Positions 31,186 to 41,156 are shown, numbered from the stretch's first letter. The stretch: 64,000 nucleotides of DNA from Peribacillus sp. ACCC06369 (GCF_030348945.1 NZ_JAUCEN010000002.1:5084001-5148000), one strand, 5' to 3'. The notes: generated by a model not told the origin, from the sequence alone. A program made the numbers and translations.

Positions 31186-33171
31186 TCACCCTTCCGCTTT
31201 TAACTCTAGTAATAAATCACGCAGCTCGGCAGCTCGCTCGAAGTCCAGTGCCTTTGCCGCTTCCTTCATTTCTTTTTCCATGCTTGCCATCACTTTTACG
31301 CGCTCCTTTTTAGGAAGCTTCGCGAGACTTGGTGCAAGATCTTCTTTATACGCTTCTCCTTCTTCCGCTACGTGAGTGGCCCTGATGGAGTCCCGGATAT
31401 CCTTTTGAATGGTCTGCGGCATTATTCCATGCTCTTTGTTATAATTTTCCTGAATTTCACGGCGCCGCTTCGTTTCATTGATGGCAAGTTCCATCGAATT
31501 CGTGATGCGGTCCGCATACATGATGACGTGGCCGTTGGCATTACGGGCTGCACGGCCCATCGTTTGAATAAGCGAGCGCTCCGAGCGAAGGAACCCTTCT
31601 TTATCGGCATCCAGAATTGTCACTAATGACACTTCCGGAATATCCAGGCCTTCCCTTAAAAGATTGATTCCAACGAGTACATCATATTTGCCCATTCGCA
31701 GTTCCCGGATGATTTCTATCCTGTCCAAGGTCTTCACTTCCGAATGAAGGTATTGGACCTTGATGCCAATTTCCTTTAAATAATCGGTTAAATCCTCAGA
31801 CATCTTTTTCGTTAAGGTCGTAATGAGGACTCGCTCGTTCTTTTTGACGCGCTCTTGTATTTCACCGATCAAGTCATCTATCTGTCCTTCAATCGGCCGC
31901 ACTTCTATCGTTGGATCCAGCAAGCCGGTAGGACGGATGATCTGCTGAACCATTTCTGGCGTATGTTCGAGTTCATATGGTCCCGGAGTTGCCGAAACGA
32001 ATATGGATTGATGGACCTTTTTTTCAAATTCTTCAAATCTTAGCGGGCGGTTATCCTTTGCAGACGGCAGACGGAAGCCATGATCGACGAGTACTTGCTT
32101 ACGTGCCTGATCCCCATTGAACATTCCCCGGATTTGCGAAAGGGTCACGTGTGATTCATCCACGACCAAAAGGAAATCCTCTGGAAAGTAATCCATTAAA
32201 GTGTAAGGTGTCGCACCTGAGGGGCGAAGCGTTAAATGGCGGGAATAGTTCTCGATCCCTGAACAAAAGCCCATTTCCCGCATCATTTCCAAATCATAAC
32301 GGGTCCTCTGCTCCAAGCGCTGGGCTTCAAGGAGCTTTTCATCTTCCCTTAATTCCTTCAATCGCTCTTCCAGTTCCGTTTCGATATTTTGAACGGCTAT
32401 CCTCATTTTCTCTTCGCGAGTAACGAAATGGGAAGCCGGGAAAATGGCGATATGTTCACGTTCGCCGGTGATTTCACCAGTCAAGGCATCCACTTCACGG
32501 ATACGGTCAATCTCATCTCCGAAAAACTCGACCCTTACGCAATGTTCATCACGTGAGGCAGGGAAAATTTCGACCACGTCGCCACGAACGCGGAAAGTCC
32601 CCCGTTGGAAAGCAATATCATTCCGCTCATATTGAATATCCACGAGTCTGTGCAGCAAGGCATTCCGGTCTATTTCCATGCCTGTTCGGAGAGAAACGAC
32701 CATCTCGCGGTACTCTTCCGGGGAACCGAGTCCATATATGCACGAAACGCTGGCGATGATGATGACATCTTTCCTTTCGAACAATGAAGTGGTAGCCGAG
32801 TGACGCAGTTTATCGATTTCATCATTGATGCTTGCATCTTTTTCGATGAATGTATCCGTGGATGGAACATAAGCTTCTGGCTGGTAGTAATCATAATAGC
32901 TGACGAAGTATTCAACGGCATTATTTGGGAAAAACTCTTTGAATTCACTGTAAAGCTGTCCTGCCAACGTTTTATTGTGGGCAATGACAAGAGTCGGTTT
33001 ATTTATTTGTTGAATCACATTGGAAACGGTGAACGTCTTCCCTGTCCCCGTTGCCCCCAATAATGTCTGCATTTCCTTGCCTTCTTTAATGCCTTCGACA
33101 AGCATTTCAATTGCTGCAGGTTGATCTCCTTCAGGAGAGTATTTTGAGACTAACTCAAACTTATCCTTCAC
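31186..33171 (-). CDS. uvrB: Excinuclease ABC subunit B
   Basis: Helicase-like DNA-damage verification subunit, 661 aa. Walker A GATGTGKT near residue 38, beta-hairpin region with [12 protein letters not shown] near residue 92, helicase motif QTMGRAARN near 535, and the C-terminal UVR domain ([18 protein letters not shown]) that contacts UvrC. GTG 33171 is chosen: AGGAGG is 9 nt upstream and the product begins [11 protein letters not shown] as in relatives. A TTG one codon earlier is possible. uvrA follows after 6 bp. Confidence 0.97.
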   Translation of the reverse strand: MKDKFELVSKYSPEGDQPAAIEMLVEGIKEGKEMQTLLGATGTGKTFTVSNVIQQINKPTLVIAHNKTLAGQLYSEFKEFFPNNAVEYFVSYYDYYQPEAYVPSTDTFIEKDASINDEIDKLRHSATTSLFERKDVIIIASVSCIYGLGSPEEYREMVVSLRTGMEIDRNALLHRLVDIQYERNDIAFQRGTFRVRGDVVEIFPASRDEHCVRVEFFGDEIDRIREVDALTGEITGEREHIAIFPASHFVTREEKMRIAVQNIETELEERLKELREDEKLLEAQRLEQRTRYDLEMMREMGFCSGIENYSRHLTLRPSGATPYTLMDYFPEDFLLVVDESHVTLSQIRGMFNGDQARKQVLVDHGFRLPSAKDNRPLRFEEFEKKVHQSIFVSATPGPYELEHTPEMVQQIIRPTGLLDPTIEVRPIEGQIDDLIGEIQERVKKNERVLITTLTKKMSEDLTDYLKEIGIKVQYLHSEVKTLDRIEIIRELRMGKYDVLVGINLLREGLDIPEVSLVTILDADKEGFLRSERSLIQTMGRAARNANGHVIMYADRITNSMELAINETKRRREIQENYNKEHGIMPQTIQKDIRDSIRATHVAEEGEAYKEDLAPSLAKLPKKERVKVMASMEKEMKEAAKALDFERAAELRDLLLELKAEG

Positions 33172-33367
33172 CAAGCATAGCCTCCTATTGAAATATTTTT
33201 ATATGAAAACGGGACATGGCTATATCCCTTCTATTTATTCCGGTTTAAGAATGTATATATACACATTCTACCACAATCGCCTCAAAACAAACCAGCGATA
33301 AGCGAACATCCATTCTATTTTTTGTTTATAGACTCGATGGGTATTGAGGGGAATGACAAGTTGAGTA

Positions 33368-33396
33368 CAAAAAAAGCACCTTTGATGTCAGGCGCT
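33368..33396 (-). terminator. csbA terminator
   Basis: AGCGCCT pairs with AGGTGCT (one G-U pair), followed by a T run on the minus strand. It overlaps the csbA stop codon. Confidence 0.8.
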
Positions 33397-33618
33397 CTTG
33401 GATGTTTGTTTCATCATTCTTTTTGATAACCAAAATCCCACAGTCAGGGATAAGGCATCCACGATGATCAATAAGTTTGTATGCGTATAACCTTTATATG
33501 CGGAAGCTGTAATCAAGGCAACCGTTAAAACAAGGCCAACGACATTGTTATAGGTGACTCTTGAAAATAGCATGACAAGTAGACAAGGAAGGAAAAGGGC
33601 AGAAAGAATTTTAATCAT
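33388..33618 (-). CDS. csbA: CsbA-like small membrane protein
   Basis: A 76-aa protein with two to three membrane helices (ILSALFLPCLLVMLF, VVGLVLTVALITASAY, LLIIVDALSLTVGFWL). Matches the size, character and position of the SigB-controlled B. subtilis csbA directly upstream of uvrB. Function unknown. No clear SigB promoter could be placed upstream. AGGAGA precedes the ATG. Confidence 0.85.
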   Translation of the reverse strand: MIKILSALFLPCLLVMLFSRVTYNNVVGLVLTVALITASAYKGYTHTNLLIIVDALSLTVGFWLSKRMMKQTSKSA

Positions 33619-33757
33619 TTTTTCATCTCCTTTATAAGAGAAAAATAGAGTAGTTTCAGTTTAAATGATTATGAAGTTTTTTGCCAATCTATTTCCTGCT
33701 TGATTTTAGACGGCATCCCCTGAAGACCATTCCACCCATCCATAAATTATGCCCATT

Positions 33758-33795
33758 AAAAAAAGAAGCAAACCCTTTAAAGGGAAGTTTGCTTC
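33758..33795 (-). terminator. Catalase gene terminator
   Basis: GAAGCAAAC (33765-33773) pairs with GTTTGCTTC (33787-33795) with further pairing inside; a run of seven T follows on the minus strand. Confidence 0.9.
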
Positions 33796-33807
33796 CTTTC
33801 AGACCAA

Positions 33808-35385
33808 TCAATATGGATCTGCTTCATGTCCTTTTCTGACTGCATCCTCTGGGTTATCCGTTCCACCCATAGGTTTTGAAGATTCCGTATGTTCAGAAGC
33901 CGAGGCTAATCCCTCTTTTAATCTGCGGCCATACTCTTCATCAGCCTCTTCGGCAAGGGCTATCATTTTTTCCTGAATGCGCTTGTCGGCAGGAGCCAAT
34001 GCCGACACTAAATTGGAGATTAAATCGTCTTTTTCCCAATCTTCGAATTCACGGAATGTTTCACCAGCCTGCTTCGTATTGTTTTGGCGATCGATTGTCT
34101 CACGAACAAGTTTTCCTTCTACCAAAGGTGTATGCTCCTTGCCCGTCTGCTTGGCTTCTTTCAAACCTCCTACAGTTGATGGTTCGTAGTTGATGTGGGG
34201 GCTTTGGTTACCTCTGCCAACTTCATATTGCATCTGTCCGCCCGTCTGATTCGTGGCTGTTGGCTTCTTTGGAGCATTGATCGGCAATTGCAGATAATTC
34301 GCGCCAACACGGTGACGCTGTGTATCGGAATAAGAGAATGTACGTCCCTGTAACATCTTGTCATCAGAGAAGTCCAGTCCATCCACTAGGACACCCGTGC
34401 CGAATGCAGCCTGTTCCACTTCAGTGAAGTAGTCTTCCGGGTTTTTATCCAATACCATCGTACCGACATGCAGCCATGGGAACTCATCTTTCGGCCAGAT
34501 CTTTGTGTCATCAAGAGGATCAAAATCCAACTCGGGATGATCATCATCACTCATGATCTGTACGTTGAGATCCCATTCCGGGTAGTCCCCGCGTTCGATC
34601 GCTTCATATAAATCCTGTGTGGCATGATTGAAATTCGTAGCTTGAATTTCATTAGCCTCTTGCTGCGTCAGGTTCTTGATCCCTTGTTTCGGTTCCCAGT
34701 GATATTTAACAAGTACGGCTTTGCCTTCCTCATTCACCCATTTATAAGTATTGACCCCTGACCCTTGCATCATGCGGTAGTTAGCTGGAATGCCCCAAGG
34801 GGAAAACACAAAGGTAATCATATGGAATGTTTCCGGGGAACTCGAGCAAAAATCGAAAATCCTTCTGCCGTCCTGAATATTCGTGACCGGATCCGGTTTG
34901 AAGGCATGAATTAAATCCGGGAATTTCATGGCATCACGGATAAAGAAAATTTTCAGGTTATTGCCTACAAGATCCCAATTTCCATCTTCCGTATAAAATT
35001 TAACGGCAAATCCCCTGGGGTCACGTAACGTTTCCGGGGAAGTCCCTCCATGAATAACAGAAGAAAACCTCACGAATACCGGTGTTTTTTTACCTTCTTC
35101 CTGAAAAACCTTCGCTCTCGTATATTTTGAAATCGGCTCGTCCCCCGCTTTACCAGTTGGAACAAAATAACCATGTGCACCTGCACCACGGGCATGCACC
35201 ACCCGTTCAGGAATACGCTCCCTATCGAAGTGGCTGATCTTTTCCAGGAAATCGTAGTTCTCAAGTGTACTAGGACCTCTGTTTCCTACAGTTCTAAGAC
35301 TCTGGTTATTCGTTACGGGGTGCCCTTGCCTGTTCGTTAATGTTTCTTTCGATTCATCATTTGTTTTTTTTGATTTATCAGACAA
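33808..35385 (-). CDS. Monofunctional heme catalase (KatX-like)
   Basis: Hydrogen peroxide dismutase of 525 aa. Distal heme His in [12 protein letters not shown] near residue 62, distal Asn in [13 protein letters not shown] near 135, and the proximal heme-ligand region [18 protein letters not shown] near 345. The C-terminal ~40 residues are polar. The sequence resembles the spore-type KatX more than KatA, but this is recall. TTG 35385 is chosen since AGGAGG is 7 nt upstream, giving MSDKSKK; the open frame extends ten codons further. No PerR box or SigB/SigF promoter could be fixed upstream. The gene is an insertion relative to B. subtilis order. Confidence 0.93.
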   Translation of the reverse strand: MSDKSKKTNDESKETLTNRQGHPVTNNQSLRTVGNRGPSTLENYDFLEKISHFDRERIPERVVHARGAGAHGYFVPTGKAGDEPISKYTRAKVFQEEGKKTPVFVRFSSVIHGGTSPETLRDPRGFAVKFYTEDGNWDLVGNNLKIFFIRDAMKFPDLIHAFKPDPVTNIQDGRRIFDFCSSSPETFHMITFVFSPWGIPANYRMMQGSGVNTYKWVNEEGKAVLVKYHWEPKQGIKNLTQQEANEIQATNFNHATQDLYEAIERGDYPEWDLNVQIMSDDDHPELDFDPLDDTKIWPKDEFPWLHVGTMVLDKNPEDYFTEVEQAAFGTGVLVDGLDFSDDKMLQGRTFSYSDTQRHRVGANYLQLPINAPKKPTATNQTGGQMQYEVGRGNQSPHINYEPSTVGGLKEAKQTGKEHTPLVEGKLVRETIDRQNNTKQAGETFREFEDWEKDDLISNLVSALAPADKRIQEKMIALAEEADEEYGRRLKEGLASASEHTESSKPMGGTDNPEDAVRKGHEADPY

Positions 35386-35637
35386 AAAAATCCCTCCTAT
35401 GTTAATTAATTCCACAATACAACTATACTTTTCCCTATTCCCTATATTTCACTCTTCAATCTTCAAACTTTATTGAAATTGGATAAATGAGTGCTTTTCT
35501 CATATATGAATAAGTTCATTTTCACAACACCAACACATATCTTCATAACATCGAATTAAAAACGGGCTGACTATTCATTAATGTTTCAAGAAACTTCACT
35601 ATATTTTTTCTAGTAATAATGACAAGGAGCGAGCTTT

Positions 35638-35790
35638 ATGAAAGAAAGAATAATTACCTTTTAGTAGCAATCCTGATATTTGTGTCCTTCCCGCGATCAT
35701 CGAATGGCCCGCACCGATTCAACAACGGTTAACGTTACAGCAAGCTCCTATGGATTTAAAAGAAATCTTCGTCTGTTCTAAACTCATAAA
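35638..35790 (+). pseudogene. Possible remnant of a small secreted-protein gene
   Basis: AAGGAG is followed after 8 nt by ATG at 35638, but the frame stops after 8 codons (MKERIITF). In the next frame the sequence reads LLVAILIFVSFP, a signal-peptide-like stretch, and in a third frame a run of about 45 open codons continues to a stop just before a strong plus-strand terminator. This fits one or two frameshifts in a former small gene. No family recognised. Confidence 0.3.
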
Positions 35791-35798
35791 ATGATATG

Positions 35799-35835
35799 AA
35801 AGCCTTGAATGGCAATCATCCATTCAAGGCTTTTT
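35799..35835 (+). terminator. Terminator upstream of MMPL gene
   Basis: AAAGCCTTGAATGG pairs with CCATTCAAGGCTTT, followed by TTT. It has no intact gene before it on the plus strand. Confidence 0.85.
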
Positions 35836-35854
35836 AGAGGCAGCATACCCATTT

Positions 35855-35884
35855 TTGAATAAGTCAACAGCACTCCATTATAAT
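35855..35884 (+). promoter_or_regulatory. SigA promoter of MMPL gene
   Basis: TTGAAT (35855-35860), 18-bp spacer, perfect TATAAT (35879-35884). It lies inside the longest open frame, which argues that translation starts downstream at 35924. Confidence 0.7.
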
Positions 35885-35923
35885 GAAATAAGGATAAAAA
35901 ATTCAAAAAGCGAGGTGCCTTCA

Positions 35924-38149
35924 TTGGGCGAATCAATAATAGGAAGACTTGGCAGGATGATGACAGGAAAAACCAGTCGTTGGGTTGTCATTGCTTTATG
36001 GATAATTGTAGCAATTCTCTTAACCTTCACATTGCCTGCCGTAAATGATCGAACAACAAATAATGCCGCTGACTTGCCCGAAGACTCAGCTTCCGTCGTG
36101 GCTGATGAACTTATTAAAAAAGAATTCCCGAAATCTTCTGGATTACCTGCCCTGCTTACATGGCATCGGGAAGGTGGACTGACAGAAGCCGACTTGGCTG
36201 AAATCCAGTACCTTTCCAAAGAACTTACAGATAACCCACTGTCCCAGCAATCTTTTCTACCACCGCTACATGAAATTCCGTTGCCTGCTCTGCAAGGGTC
36301 GGTTTCGGAAGATGGAACGACTTTCGTACAGCCGCTTTTCTTTAAAGAAAAGACCGAAACTGCCATTCTGGAAAAAAATCTTGAAAGCATTAATGAAACA
36401 GTATCTGAACGCATTGGATCGGACCCATTCAAGGTACCAACAGATTCAGGTGAATTATCCCTTCGAGTGACAGGACCTGTAGGGATATCCGTCGATGCAA
36501 CGGGATTATTTTCAGGTGCGGATTTCAAATTGCTATTAGCAACCGTAATTCTTGTACTTGTTGTCTTATTACTCATTTACCGCTCCCCGCTTTTAGCCAT
36601 TATTCCTTTAATCGGAGTAGGCTTCGCCTATATTGTCACAAGCCCGATCCTTGGATTCATGGCAGACCATGGTTGGATTACAGTCGATTCACAGGCCATT
36701 TCAATCATGACCGTATTATTATTCGGTGCCGGAACGGATTATTGTCTATTTTTAATTTCTCACTACAGAAGTGAATTAAGGAATCATGAAAGTAAACGGA
36801 AAGCCATGATTGCAGCATTTAAAGATTCATCAGGTGCCATTGCAATGAGCGGCCTTACGATCGTCATTTCCCTGCTAACATTGCTTGTAGCCAAATACGG
36901 AGCCTATCACCGTTTCGCTGTACCATTCAGCTTGTCCATTTTAATCATGATGCTGGCAGCTTTAACCCTTGTACCGGCATTGCTTTCTGTATTCGGCAGG
37001 GCTTCCTTCTTCCCAATCGTTCCGCGTACTCCAGAAATGGAAGAAGCACGGGCCAAGAAAAAGGGAAAAGAAGTCAAAAAGCATAAAGAATCAGGTCGTA
37101 TCGGTAATTGGATTGGTACTATCGTCACAACCAAGCCATGGACCGTCATTCTTACATGCCTGATTATCTTCAGTGTTTTAGCTGGATATTCTTCGCAAAT
37201 AAAATATTCATATGATATTCTCTCTTCTTTCCCTGAAGATATGAACTCACGTGAAGGCTATTCCGTCATTTCCGACTCGTATTCACCAGGCGAACTGGCA
37301 CCAGCCACAGTGGTTGTCGATACGGATGGTGAAGATATCGATTTAGCGTCGGCATTAAAAGGGATGAATATCGTTGAAAATGTTGCTGATCCCGTCACAA
37401 GTAAATCTAATAAAGATCTGAAGTCCTATGAAGTCACATTCAACATAAACCCATACGATATTGAAGCCATTGATTCAATTCCAGAAATCCGCACCATGGC
37501 AGAGAAAGAATTGAAGGCCGCCAATATCTCTTCTGTTGATGAAAAGGTTTGGATTGGCGGGCAAACTGCGACACAATTTGATAAAAGGGATACCGTAAAA
37601 GCCGATGAATTCATGATCATCCCGATCATCATCGTCCTGATTTCATTGCTCCTTTTAGCCTACTTGCGATCTGTGACAGCCATGGTGTATTTAATGGGAA
37701 CTGTCATTCTCTCTTTCTTTGCAGCTATGGGCTTAGGTTGGATAATCTTGCATTATTTCATGGGTGTGGATGCCATAGAGGGGACAATTCCGCTTTATTC
37801 ATTCGTATTCCTGGTTGCACTTGGAGAAGATTATAACATTTTCATGGTTTCAAGCATTTGGCGTAAGAAAAAAACGATGCCAATCAAGCAGGCCATTAGA
37901 AAAGGCGTTGCCGAAACTAGCGGTGTCATCACTTCAGCCGGCATAATCTTGGCAGCCACTTTTTCCGTTCTTGCCACACTTCCGATTCAAGTATTGGTTC
38001 AATTCGGGCTCATTACTGCTCTTGGTGTGTTAATGGACACATTCATCGTGCGCCCGTTCCTGGTCCCAGCAATCACCTCCCTTCTTGGCCGCCATGCCTT
38101 TTGGCCGAGTAAGGTGACTAATCAAAAAGAGAATGAACATGCCAATTAA
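35924..38149 (+). CDS. MMPL/RND family transporter (YdfJ-like)
   Basis: A 741-aa membrane transporter with two copies of the MMPL domain: one helix near the N terminus, a large extracellular loop, five to six helices (about residues 190-365), then the same plan repeated (about 400-735). The proton-relay type motif FGAGTDYCLFLISHYR occurs in the first half and VALGEDYNIFMVS in the second. Relatives export lipids or antimicrobials; substrate not predictable. TTG 35924 chosen since GAGG lies 8 nt upstream and the promoter is at 35855-35884. Own promoter and terminator, so monocistronic. Confidence 0.9.
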   Translation: MGESIIGRLGRMMTGKTSRWVVIALWIIVAILLTFTLPAVNDRTTNNAADLPEDSASVVADELIKKEFPKSSGLPALLTWHREGGLTEADLAEIQYLSKELTDNPLSQQSFLPPLHEIPLPALQGSVSEDGTTFVQPLFFKEKTETAILEKNLESINETVSERIGSDPFKVPTDSGELSLRVTGPVGISVDATGLFSGADFKLLLATVILVLVVLLLIYRSPLLAIIPLIGVGFAYIVTSPILGFMADHGWITVDSQAISIMTVLLFGAGTDYCLFLISHYRSELRNHESKRKAMIAAFKDSSGAIAMSGLTIVISLLTLLVAKYGAYHRFAVPFSLSILIMMLAALTLVPALLSVFGRASFFPIVPRTPEMEEARAKKKGKEVKKHKESGRIGNWIGTIVTTKPWTVILTCLIIFSVLAGYSSQIKYSYDILSSFPEDMNSREGYSVISDSYSPGELAPATVVVDTDGEDIDLASALKGMNIVENVADPVTSKSNKDLKSYEVTFNINPYDIEAIDSIPEIRTMAEKELKAANISSVDEKVWIGGQTATQFDKRDTVKADEFMIIPIIIVLISLLLLAYLRSVTAMVYLMGTVILSFFAAMGLGWIILHYFMGVDAIEGTIPLYSFVFLVALGEDYNIFMVSSIWRKKKTMPIKQAIRKGVAETSGVITSAGIILAATFSVLATLPIQVLVQFGLITALGVLMDTFIVRPFLVPAITSLLGRHAFWPSKVTNQKENEHAN

Positions 38150-38182
38150 TAAAGAAAGTTAGCTTTTACCCTTCTTAAAAAG

Positions 38183-38217
38183 AAAAACCCTGTGCTCCTT
38201 AAATGCACAGGGTTTTT
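38183..38217 (+). terminator. MMPL gene terminator
   Basis: AAAAACCCTGTGC pairs with GCACAGGGTTTTT around a 9-nt loop. Confidence 0.93.
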
Positions 38218-38248
38218 ACACGTTTTCTAAAATAAGGAAAACTTTCAG

Positions 38249-38277
38249 TTGACACTTCTACTTTCACCTCTTATAAT
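38249..38277 (+). promoter_or_regulatory. Consensus SigA promoter of yceI-like gene
   Basis: Perfect TTGACA (38249-38254), 17-bp spacer, perfect TATAAT (38272-38277). One of the strongest promoters in the window, which implies repression by a bound regulator. Confidence 0.88.
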
Positions 38278-38291
38278 TACATTAAGTTAAG

Positions 38292-38324
38292 ATATCTCAA
38301 ATTAAAGATATATATATTCGAGAT
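38292..38324. promoter_or_regulatory. Inverted-repeat operator downstream of the yceI promoter
   Basis: ATCTCAAAT (38294-38302) and ATTCGAGAT (38316-38324) form a 9-bp inverted repeat with one mismatch; nested in it ATATCT (38292-38297) and AGATAT (38306-38311) form another. The half-sites resemble those of MarR-type regulators such as MhqR (ATCTCGAATT). It covers about +8 to +40 of the transcript. Confidence 0.5.
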
Positions 38325-38345
38325 TAATAATCAGGAGGAATAACC

Positions 38346-38879
38346 ATGACAAATACAAAGTGGACAGTCGACCCGACTCACAGTGCTATTGAATTTTCTG
38401 TAAAACATATGATGATCGCCAAAGTAAAAGGAAGTTTTAATAAGTTCGAGGCAAACATTTCAGCAGATCCACTGGACCTAACAACTGCAGATATTGATTT
38501 TACCGTAGATGTGGCCAGTATAGACACACGGAATGCAGACCGGGATAACCACTTGCGTTCCGCTGACTTTTTTAATGTAGAAAAAAACCCTACATTAACA
38601 TTCCAATCAACTAAAATCGTGAAAACGAATGAAGATGAATACGATGTAACAGGTAATGTGACTCTTAACGGAATCACACAAGAAGAAACTTTCGCCATCA
38701 CCTTCGAAGGCCAAGGAAAAGATCCATGGGGAAATGAAAAAGCGGGATTTAGTGGAAAAGGGAAAGTTAAACGCAGTGATTATGGTTTGACCTATAACGC
38801 AGCATTAGAAACAGGCGGCGTACTAATCGGCGATCAAATCACTCTTACCATCGAAATCGAAGTTGCTAAAGTAGCTTAA
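38346..38879 (+). CDS. YceI family lipid/isoprenoid-binding protein
   Basis: A 177-aa beta-barrel protein of the YceI (lipocalin-like) family, which binds polyisoprenoids or other amphiphiles. Typical opening WTVDPTHSAIEFSVKHMMIAKVKGSF, then the ADIDFTVDVASIDTRNADRDNHLRS core and GVLIGDQITLTIEIE at the end. No signal peptide, so a cytosolic form. AGGAGG 6 nt before ATG. Preceded by a consensus promoter and an operator-like inverted repeat, suggesting inducible expression, perhaps by electrophiles or antimicrobials. Confidence 0.92.
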   Translation: MTNTKWTVDPTHSAIEFSVKHMMIAKVKGSFNKFEANISADPLDLTTADIDFTVDVASIDTRNADRDNHLRSADFFNVEKNPTLTFQSTKIVKTNEDEYDVTGNVTLNGITQEETFAITFEGQGKDPWGNEKAGFSGKGKVKRSDYGLTYNAALETGGVLIGDQITLTIEIEVAKVA

Positions 38880-38890
38880 TGAATAAGAAA

Positions 38891-38930
38891 GAAGCAGCCA
38901 TCCCCAGGATGGCTGCTTCTTTCTTATTCA
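38891..38930 (+). terminator. Bidirectional terminator between yceI and yfhA genes
   Basis: GAAGCAGCCATCC pairs with GGATGGCTGCTTC; T-rich on both exits, serving the two convergent genes. Confidence 0.92.
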
Positions 38931-38950
38931 AAGTATTCATTTTATCGGAA

Positions 38951-40006
38951 TTACGAATTCCTCGTTTTATAAAGTAAGTAAATGAAGTATGGTGCACCGA
39001 TGCTCGCTGTAAAGACACCAGCAGGTATTTCCAAAGGTGAGAATAAGGTCCGTCCAATCAAATCCGCTACCATAACAAGGATGCCGCCAAGCAAAGCTGA
39101 AGTAGGCAACAACACCCCAAAACTCGAACCAACCAGCCTTCTAGCCATATGAGGCGCCATTAGTCCCACAAAGCCAATTCCTCCAGCAAAAGCGGTAGAA
39201 CCACCAATCAATGCCGTACTGATCATCAATAATGTAAACCGCTGTTTTTGGACATGTCCTCCAAGCCCCGTTGCAAGGTCATCGCCTAACTCCTGTAAAT
39301 TAATATTCCTGGCATATAGAAAGGCAAGTAAAAGGAATAGAATCGTCCATGGAGCCAGCACCGCGATATTACTCCAGGTGGAGTTAGATACTGAACCCGT
39401 GATCCAAAGGTTTGCCTGGCTCGCTTGAAAGACGGGCCCAAGAATCATCATCATTGTAGTGAGTGCCTTCATTAAAGCCATCACCCCGATCCCAATCAAC
39501 ACAAGCCTTATCGGGGGAACTCCATTTTTCCAGGCTAAAGAATAAACAAGCAATGCCACGACTGTCGCCCCAATGAATGCAGCTAACGGAAGCCAATTGA
39601 TGCTTACCGTTAACGAATGGTTCTTATCGCTAAAAAAGGCCATGAATCCAACGACCGCTACAGTCGCCCCTCCTGTTATCCCCAAGATATCCGGGGAGGC
39701 AAGTGGATTTCGAATCATCCCTTGAAGGATACCTCCAGCTACCGCAAGACCCATCCCTACCAAGAGAGCAACAATTATTCTGGGCAGGCGGAAAGATTGG
39801 ATAATAAGCCGATCGCTTTCCGTCCCCCCTCCAATAAAGACCTGAAGTACGCTCAACGGATGGATATTCATTTCACCCACAGCAGTACTGATCACAAACA
39901 CTAATGAAGTGACTAAAAATAATGCGAAAATCACGATCATTGCTTTTTTATCCATTAAGAATGATATTTTTTCATTAAACAAACGAAAGCTCTTATATGA
40001 CTTCAT
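38951..40006 (-). CDS. yfhA: Siderophore ABC transporter permease (FecCD family), second subunit
   Basis: A 351-aa inner-membrane permease of the BtuCD type with about nine to ten helices. The FecCD signature GMGLAVAGGILQGMIRNPLASPDILGI begins near residue 82 and the late motif GGIGFVGLMAPHMARRLVG near residue 278. Its ATG overlaps the stop of the other permease (ATGA), so the two are coupled. Arrangement and sequence recall B. subtilis yfhA (schizokinen/arthrobactin uptake). No ATPase gene is beside it. Confidence 0.9.
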   Translation of the reverse strand: MKSYKSFRLFNEKISFLMDKKAMIVIFALFLVTSLVFVISTAVGEMNIHPLSVLQVFIGGGTESDRLIIQSFRLPRIIVALLVGMGLAVAGGILQGMIRNPLASPDILGITGGATVAVVGFMAFFSDKNHSLTVSINWLPLAAFIGATVVALLVYSLAWKNGVPPIRLVLIGIGVMALMKALTTMMMILGPVFQASQANLWITGSVSNSTWSNIAVLAPWTILFLLLAFLYARNINLQELGDDLATGLGGHVQKQRFTLLMISTALIGGSTAFAGGIGFVGLMAPHMARRLVGSSFGVLLPTSALLGGILVMVADLIGRTLFSPLEIPAGVFTASIGAPYFIYLLYKTRNS

Positions 40007-41007
40007 CGACCGCTGAACCCCTTTCTAGCTATATAAATAAAGAATGGGGTCCCGATTATGGCTGTCATGACTCCAACAGGAACTTCTCGGGGCATCAGGA
40101 TATACCTGGATATGATATCGGCTACGATTAAAAGCACCGCCCCGAAAAGTCCAGAGAAAGGAATCAACCAGCGATGATCGATGCCTATTATAGAACGGGT
40201 AAGATGCGGAACGACGATTCCAATAAAACCAATCGGACCCGCAACCGCTACTGATCCTCCAGCTAGCAGGATGACTGCCAGTCCCAGAACCAGTTTAAGG
40301 AAAACTATGTTCAGTCCTAGACCTTTTGCAACATCTTCACCCATGGATAACACATTCATTTTACCGGACACAATCAAGGCAATGCCCCAACCAACAACAA
40401 GATACGGCAGGACGGCAATTAAATTGTCCAGACTTCTCCCGGAAACTGATCCAGCAAGCCAGAACAGCACTTGCTCTAAAAGGGCCTCATTAGAAACGAG
40501 AAGACCCTGTGTGAGTGAAGATACCATGGCAGTCATGGCTGCACCGGCCAATGTCAGCTTCATCGGTGTCAAGCCGCCCCGTCCCATGCTTCCAATCATA
40601 TATATGCTTATCGCGGCTATGGCGGCCCCTATAAAAGACAACCATGTGAATACTTGAAGATTGCTTATCCCAAAAACGGTGACCCCAGTGACAACCGCCA
40701 ATCCCGCGCCTGCGTTGACACCGAATATATCTGGAGAAGCGAGTGGATTTTTAGTTAGCGTTTGCATTAACACCCCTGAGATGGCCAAACTTGCACCAAT
40801 TGCCGATGCAATCAGGGCTCGTGGCAGTCTTACTGATTGAATGACAATGTGTTCATTCGTCCCATTGAAATGGGTAAAAGCATCAATGGCCATTTGCCAT
40901 GTTGTATTTGTATATCCGTATACTATGCTTGAGCACATTAAAAACAGCAGCAAAATAATGGTAATGAACAGCCCCATCCATTTCTGCCATGAATTTTTTA
41001 ATAACAT
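40003..41007 (-). CDS. yfiZ: Siderophore ABC transporter permease (FecCD family), first subunit
   Basis: A 334-aa permease homologous to its neighbour, with the FecCD signature GASLAISGVLMQTLTKNPLASPDIFGV near residue 77 and the conserved GPIGFIGIVVPHLTRSIIG near 255. Heterodimer partner of the 38951-40006 product. AAAGGTAA precedes the ATG. Transcribed from a Fur-boxed promoter divergent from the substrate-binding lipoprotein, as with B. subtilis yfiZ/yfiY. Confidence 0.9.
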   Translation of the reverse strand: MLLKNSWQKWMGLFITIILLLFLMCSSIVYGYTNTTWQMAIDAFTHFNGTNEHIVIQSVRLPRALIASAIGASLAISGVLMQTLTKNPLASPDIFGVNAGAGLAVVTGVTVFGISNLQVFTWLSFIGAAIAAISIYMIGSMGRGGLTPMKLTLAGAAMTAMVSSLTQGLLVSNEALLEQVLFWLAGSVSGRSLDNLIAVLPYLVVGWGIALIVSGKMNVLSMGEDVAKGLGLNIVFLKLVLGLAVILLAGGSVAVAGPIGFIGIVVPHLTRSIIGIDHRWLIPFSGLFGAVLLIVADIISRYILMPREVPVGVMTAIIGTPFFIYIARKGFSGR

Positions 41008-41052
41008 ATCCAGTTACCTTTCCAATCACGTTTGTATATCTTATTTAATTCA

Positions 41053-41082
41053 ATTGTACTGGCGTTAACAGGATTATGTCAA
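41053..41082 (-). promoter_or_regulatory. Promoter of the yfiZ-yfhA operon
   Basis: On the minus strand perfect TTGACA (41077-41082), 18-bp spacer, TACAAT (41053-41058). Confidence 0.75.
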
Positions 41083-41088
41083 CGAATT

Positions 41089-41103
41089 TGAGAATCATTT
41101 TCA
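41089..41103. promoter_or_regulatory. Fur box 1
   Basis: TGAGAATCATTTTCA matches 13 of 15 positions of the 7-1-7 Fur site TGATAATNATTATCA. It lies immediately upstream of the minus-strand -35 and between the two divergent promoters. Confidence 0.85.
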
Positions 41104-41111
41104 ATTATATA

Positions 41112-41140
41112 TTGACAGAAAAGTATATTCATTTTATGAT
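41112..41140 (+). promoter_or_regulatory. Promoter of the siderophore-binding lipoprotein gene
   Basis: Perfect TTGACA (41112-41117), 17-bp spacer, TATGAT (41135-41140). Confidence 0.82.
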
Positions 41141-41156
41141 GATGCTGTTAAGTGCG

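Larger units (their letters stand above)
35386..35923. other. Intergenic region catalase to MMPL gene, with possible gene remnant
   Basis: About 540 bp. 35416-35637 is AT-rich with nothing recognised. A possible decayed gene lies at 35638-35790 and a terminator at 35799-35835, then the MMPL promoter. Confidence 0.6.

Noticed and set aside
35386..35480. PerR, SigB or SigF promoter for the catalase gene
   Set aside because: GGGAAT/GGGAAA strings exist but spacing to any -35-like sequence is wrong, and no PerR palindrome was found.
35878..36576. 232-codon minus-strand open frame opposite the MMPL gene
   Set aside because: Shadow of the transporter gene; Ser/Thr-rich composition, no start site and no domain.
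40181..40657. 158-codon plus-strand open frame
   Set aside because: Antisense to the FecCD permease; typical reverse-frame composition.
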